From: Synaphobranchus kaupii
Taxonomy: Eukaryota > Chordata > Actinopteri > Anguilliformes > Synaphobranchidae
DNA length: 64,000 nucleotides
Reading direction: 5' to 3'
NCBI GenBank assembly: GCA_029718625.1
Contig: CM056389.1
Span: forward strand, 17,884,601-17,948,600
Part shown: positions 59,601-64,000 of the stretch, piece after piece
Numbering within the stretch: the stretch's first letter is position 1
Layout of the letters: every line of letters starts with the position of its first letter
The notes under the pieces: generated by a model
Database searches by the model: none
What the model saw: only the letters and a program-made list of their open reading frames with translations
What the model was told of the DNA's origin: nothing
Position numbers and translations under genes: made by a program

Positions 59601-62600
59601 CACTGTGACCACAGGTGTGAAAAACACTTTAAAAACAGGGGCGCATTCCTGCCGCACGGCCTTGTCTCTTGAGAGCTGGGGAGTAGATAACAGTAATGTT
59701 GTAAATAGAATACTGGCATTCCAGCAGTTTTACGTTTGGGTGAGGGGGATGGGGGGGGGTGTTCATCAAGGGTATCAGTCGCCCCTGTACCCCTCCACCC
59801 CCGTGACCTCCATGTGCGCTGGGTTTTACGCTGGATGGGGCAAGCGCCTGGGAAATCTCTACCGTCATTGGCTGGAGCCGTCCCTCAGATGTGCGAAGTG
59901 CGCTGTAACAAGGGTAGAAATTGCAATTCCACGCACATACCTTTAGCCTCTCCCAGCCACTACCAAATGCAAACTAAGCGCAGAAAAAGTCCTGCAGTTG
60001 AGCCAGGCGCCACAGCTTCAAAGACATTCCAGGCTGAGCCTATTGATTATTTCCAAAAAAGGCTCACGATTCCCAATTTAGAACAAACATTTCTACGAGT
60101 CGCAGTTTCATAAGTTTCAACATTCCCTCATCAAGAGAGGAGATCCAGTGCCAAAATGCTGGTTACCTAAATCCTTCAATAAGACAAAGGTTGTTTTCCC
60201 GTACCCAAACAAAATATAAATGCAATACATGGCATTAAAATGTATTATGTACAGTATCTACTATCTACAAAAGTCATACTTACTATATACTGGCAATACG
60301 TTAAAATGCACCTTATATTTACAGAAAATTGAATGCCCGAAAAATACAAAATACAAATTCATTGAACCTTCCATGATACAGAAGAGGTTTGGAAACGGCA
60401 CATTTTTGGAAATTTAATATAAATGTATTTTCTCATAAGAAATACAGTATGTCTTCATATATTGGAAATGTAAGCATTTTATGTGTGGGTTGCAGGCACA
60501 CAGATGCTTGTCTGGTGTAGTGCTGAGAGACTTTGACTTAATAACATAATGGAGTTTGCAGGCTTGAATCCATTGTTTGACATTTCCATTGCATCCCTGA
60601 GTAATGTGTTTCCAGAATTACATCCAAAAACAGCTGTTATACAGTAGTGGGTAAATCAGTTGACATACGTAACCCTGGATATGCTGTTTTCAAGTAGATA
60701 GTGCATTAAGGTAGATGAGCTACAGTACTCCCATGAGTAAGAATTGACTGAAGGTAATTGAATATGGCGTGTTGTATGAGTGTGTTCATGGTGCATCTAC
60801 CATATGGCCATTTTCATGTTCTCCAATCAGGTCTCAGATATGGCCATTTCATTTTGAGACTGTGACCAATGTCGTACTGCCAGAGCGAACTAAAACAAAC
60901 TTCTGAATGTAAGCAAATATAAAAACCAGCGGAATCCTCTCCTCTGTGTGGTTCTCAGAACTGGTTCAGACAGTTTGAAGCTTCGTCTGGGAAACGGGCA
61001 CCACCACTATTTTTACAGTCCATTTTTTTTTTACCATGGCAAGACCAACATAAGAAAGCGTCCGGCGAAACAACTTTTTCTGAAGAAGGAAAGATGAGCT
61101 GGAGAAAGAGTAGCGGGATAAGCTGACTGAGGAGCCAGCGGCGCGACAGTGACACTGAATATGCACGGATATACGAGGGCATTTCGCCGGCAAGTGTTTA
61201 CACGTGTCGAAAAACTCAGAGAACCCGAGGTATCGCGCGTGTTTTCATTGGAGGGGACCCAAAGAGTACTGTGCAAATATATGTAAATGACAGGCATCTG
61301 GGGGGGGGGGGCTGAAACGTGTCAGAGGGACATCTGCACTGCACAGCACAAATACACCGGCGCCATTTTTCAACGCTCGCAAGCGGCCCGCCGTGCCTTG
61401 CCTGCCGATTAGCGCACCGTCCCCGGTGCCAGAACCTTCCACGGCCAAAGAAAGCACAGCCTCTTCATGCCTGGGCGAGAGCGCCACAGTTCACCTCAGC
61501 TCGTCTCCACGGGTTTGGATGGCATTCGCCGTGACCGTTGCCATGGATAAAATAAAAAAAACAACGTGCTGTGCCACATATTTCCCCCGAAAATGCTGCA
61601 TGACCTTCAGTTTTGTAGCATTAATTACAATAAAAAATGTCACTATAGCATTATGTGACCCTTCCAGCTTGGAAAGAGTTGGAGTCTTTCTTTTGGCAGA
61701 CGGTCCACTTAATCAGTCACAGCAAAAACAAGCCAAGCAAAAGTTAGATGGAATGAATGTGTTATTTATTAATTTTACATGTCATTATTATTGTACCAGA
61801 CATGGAGCCCAGATGGAGGCCTTCAAGGTAGGAGAACCTTTTGGAGATTGGCTGAGGAGATTCTTAGAGAGGTTTGCACAGAGCTTTGAAGGCCTTCAAA
61901 ACTAAATGTTTTAAATGTATCAGCCATGAAGGAGCCAAACAACATCCTTAAGAGGCTGGGTTTATAATTAACTGATCTCAATGTTTCAGTTATGTATCTC
62001 TCTCTCCATCACTCTGTCTGTCGCTTTCTCTCTCAAGGTCATTACTGGCACTGACAAATAAGGCAAACTTTCTCCAAACCGTTGATGACGCTGAAACACA
62101 TTACCCTAGGATCCCATGTGCATTTTGAAGTGGGAAATCGGGGCTCTAGGGGATATAGGCGTCATATCATGTGTGTTTGCTTCTTTAATTCTGTTACTTT
62201 ACACATTGCGTAATCATGTCTAATTATATCTACCTCTAATCATTTAATATCTTTGTGTTTATACTTATAATACTCCATAAAGTAGAATGTACCCAGTATA
62301 AGAAGTGAATTATTCCGTACTGTGTGTGAGTGATTTGTTATTTGCCAGTTGACTCACTTGAGTCTATAAAAAGCTAAACTGAACTTTAGTCAGATTCACT
62401 TGTAATTTGTATAAGCACTAGGGCATATTGAATGTACAAAGAAAGTGTATTCTCCTGGGACTGAGAGTAGGTGGGGGGTGGAGGAGAGGCGCCCGATCTA
62501 ACAATTGTACCTTATTATCTTTGTGGCATCCTTGGCCCAGTTAGGTCAGGAACCCAAGTTGCCGTGTTACAAGCTCTGTTTGCTCGGAAACAGGGGAACA

Positions 62601-63855
62601 TCCCCCTTCCAAACTCCTCCAATCAGCAAAGTTGTGATACTGAATATTCTTAGTTTATCAATACACTGTGACCAATGAACTGGTGCTACTACACACTCCT
62701 CATTGATGGTACCCTAGTATAAAGACTTTTACTCACAAAAAAGAGGTTTTGAAAACCTTCACCGAATGCTTATAAGAGCTGACGTGTTTCTTCGCCCAGC
62801 GCTGTTATCTTTATTTTTTAATTATCTTTCTTCCTTAATAAAATGTTTCTCAGCTGAGAAACATTAAAACCTAAAATGTTCTCAGCTGAGTCTGGACATC
62901 AATTCATATAGCAAATTGCAAGGTTAAATCTATCCATCAATTACATTTACATATGGGCATTTATCTCATCCACCGGGATTTGTAAAAGAAAACAATATCA
63001 AGTCATCAGTGTCACAGCCAATAGCAGTTGCCAGTACATAAACATGCAATATAATGTAATAAGGTGCCATAGTCGGTACGAGGGAGACGATCCAGTGCTT
63101 TAAGTAGGAAATGGACGTATGTGCATCTTGGCTGTGCCCCATATTATATCATCTTTCAAATTCCCTGAATTCTGTCCCACATTGAAAAGAAATACTGTTC
63201 AAAAATGCACTTATTGGACACTCTTCAGAGTACATTAGACTTCAGATGAAATTCCAGACATTGTGCCTGCCTCGTTCTCTCACATGAACTTCAACTTCAC
63301 CCTGCACAAGTTCACATACAGGTGGGTTGCTTTTTTTATCCTGCCGGCCTACTTCAGCTGTCTGTTTTCTTTCTATTTTGAAGCAAGCGTCCTCCTTTTT
63401 TGAGAGCTAGTGCATCCTAGGTAACAGCAATAACAACAATCTTAAGGCGGTTACGTTTCTTGAGTTATCTATTCTCTGCATGCCTCTGACTCCACAGTGG
63501 AGCAGTTGTCATAATCATTAAACAACATTACATTTTTGAGTTCAAAAGTGTGCATGGCCTGCATTATATTATGAGATCTGAAGAGGCCTTCTTCAAAACA
63601 CCGATCCCTATAGACAAAACACTCGTTGCTATGAGTGCTGCATTTATAGTATTTAAAGCGGTAAATCACCGCCATACATTTTCAGAAGGCTTGCGCTCTC
63701 TAAACAGCCATTAGAGAGTTGCGTCTGCTTCTCCTCCACTTTAAATTTTGAAAAGCAATTACCTCTATGTGCAGCCATGAGGATTCGACGTCAGACGTCA
63801 GGCATGTTTTGGTTGTTGGAAATGTTGGAAAATTTGAAAATGATGATAAATTTAT
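59601..63855. other. Unassigned sequence
   Basis: A G-run lies at about 59746-59758 and another at 61299-61311. A GC-richer patch occurs at 61310-61540. A 170-residue open frame (61393-61905) has no domain, codon pattern or splice support. The rest is AT-rich without recognised repeats. Confidence 0.45.
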
Positions 63856-63961
63856 CACGGTAAATAATCGGGATAATTAATTGCGGTAATTAATCACAGC
63901 AAATAATTGGGATCATCAGTTGTGACAATTCATCACAGTAAATAATCAGGGTAATCAATTG
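63856..63961. repeat. 39-bp AT-rich tandem repeat, about 2.7 copies
   Basis: cacggtaaataatcgggata and attaattgcggtaattaat (63856-63894) are followed by a diverged second copy (63895-63933, cacagcaaataattgggatc) and a partial third (63934-63961, cacagtaaataatcagggta). Confidence 0.8.
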
Positions 63962-64000
63962 TTTTTTTCGTAGTGAAAAGTTCAAACAGATGTGGGGAAA

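Noticed and set aside
61393..61905. 170-residue ORF on the + strand
   Set aside because: No recognisable domain, abrupt composition change from GC-rich to AT-rich halfway, and a length expected by chance in 64 kb of six-frame sequence.

Overview
The window looks like genomic DNA from a ray-finned (teleost) fish. There are no dense ORFs or operons. Instead there is AT-rich non-coding sequence with long GT/CA and GA/CT microsatellites and a fish-type mix of mobile elements: V-SINE/L2-like tails, a 5S rRNA-derived SINE, Tc1, hAT and Harbinger-like DNA elements, an L2-type LINE, an RNase H-bearing LINE and an endogenous-retrovirus-like element. The L2-type tails with TGTAA repeats resemble those described from eels, but the species cannot be fixed from this.

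Layout. 1-3469 is the internal part of a decayed LTR retroelement on the + strand (gag, protease, RNase H remnant, integrase; reverse transcriptase deleted). A putative 3' LTR follows from 3470. 5-11 kb is AT-rich and mostly featureless. From 11.06 to 36.82 kb the minus strand carries four phase-compatible exons that I assembled by reading splice sites: a transmembrane exon (36673-36817), two cytoplasmic exons (19274-19367 and 14606-14719) and a terminal exon (11064-11204) encoding two ITIM motifs and a stop. This is the 3' half of a type I membrane receptor, probably of the immunoglobulin superfamily; the ectodomain exons were not found. Its introns hold most of the mobile elements between 16 and 36.4 kb, including a hAT relic (24.9-28.1 kb) with a nested 1.1-kb inverted repeat.

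37-64 kb is presumably upstream intron or intergenic DNA. It holds SINE tails, two related MITEs (44.6 and 46.1 kb), a tRNA-type SINE (47.5 kb), a 35-bp minisatellite (48.55 kb), a Tc1 transposase relic split by a 5S-derived SINE (49.5-50.5 kb), a 1.1-kb hAT-like element (53.3-54.4 kb), a minus-strand LINE relic with RNase H (54.5-55.9 kb), a long CA tract (57.2 kb) and an L2 LINE 3' end (59.0-59.6 kb).

The only cellular gene I can support is the minus-strand ITIM receptor. It is split into exons too short to appear as long ORFs, so it is easily missed. Everything else is repeat-derived or unrecognised non-coding DNA. All family calls are by eye, without database searches.
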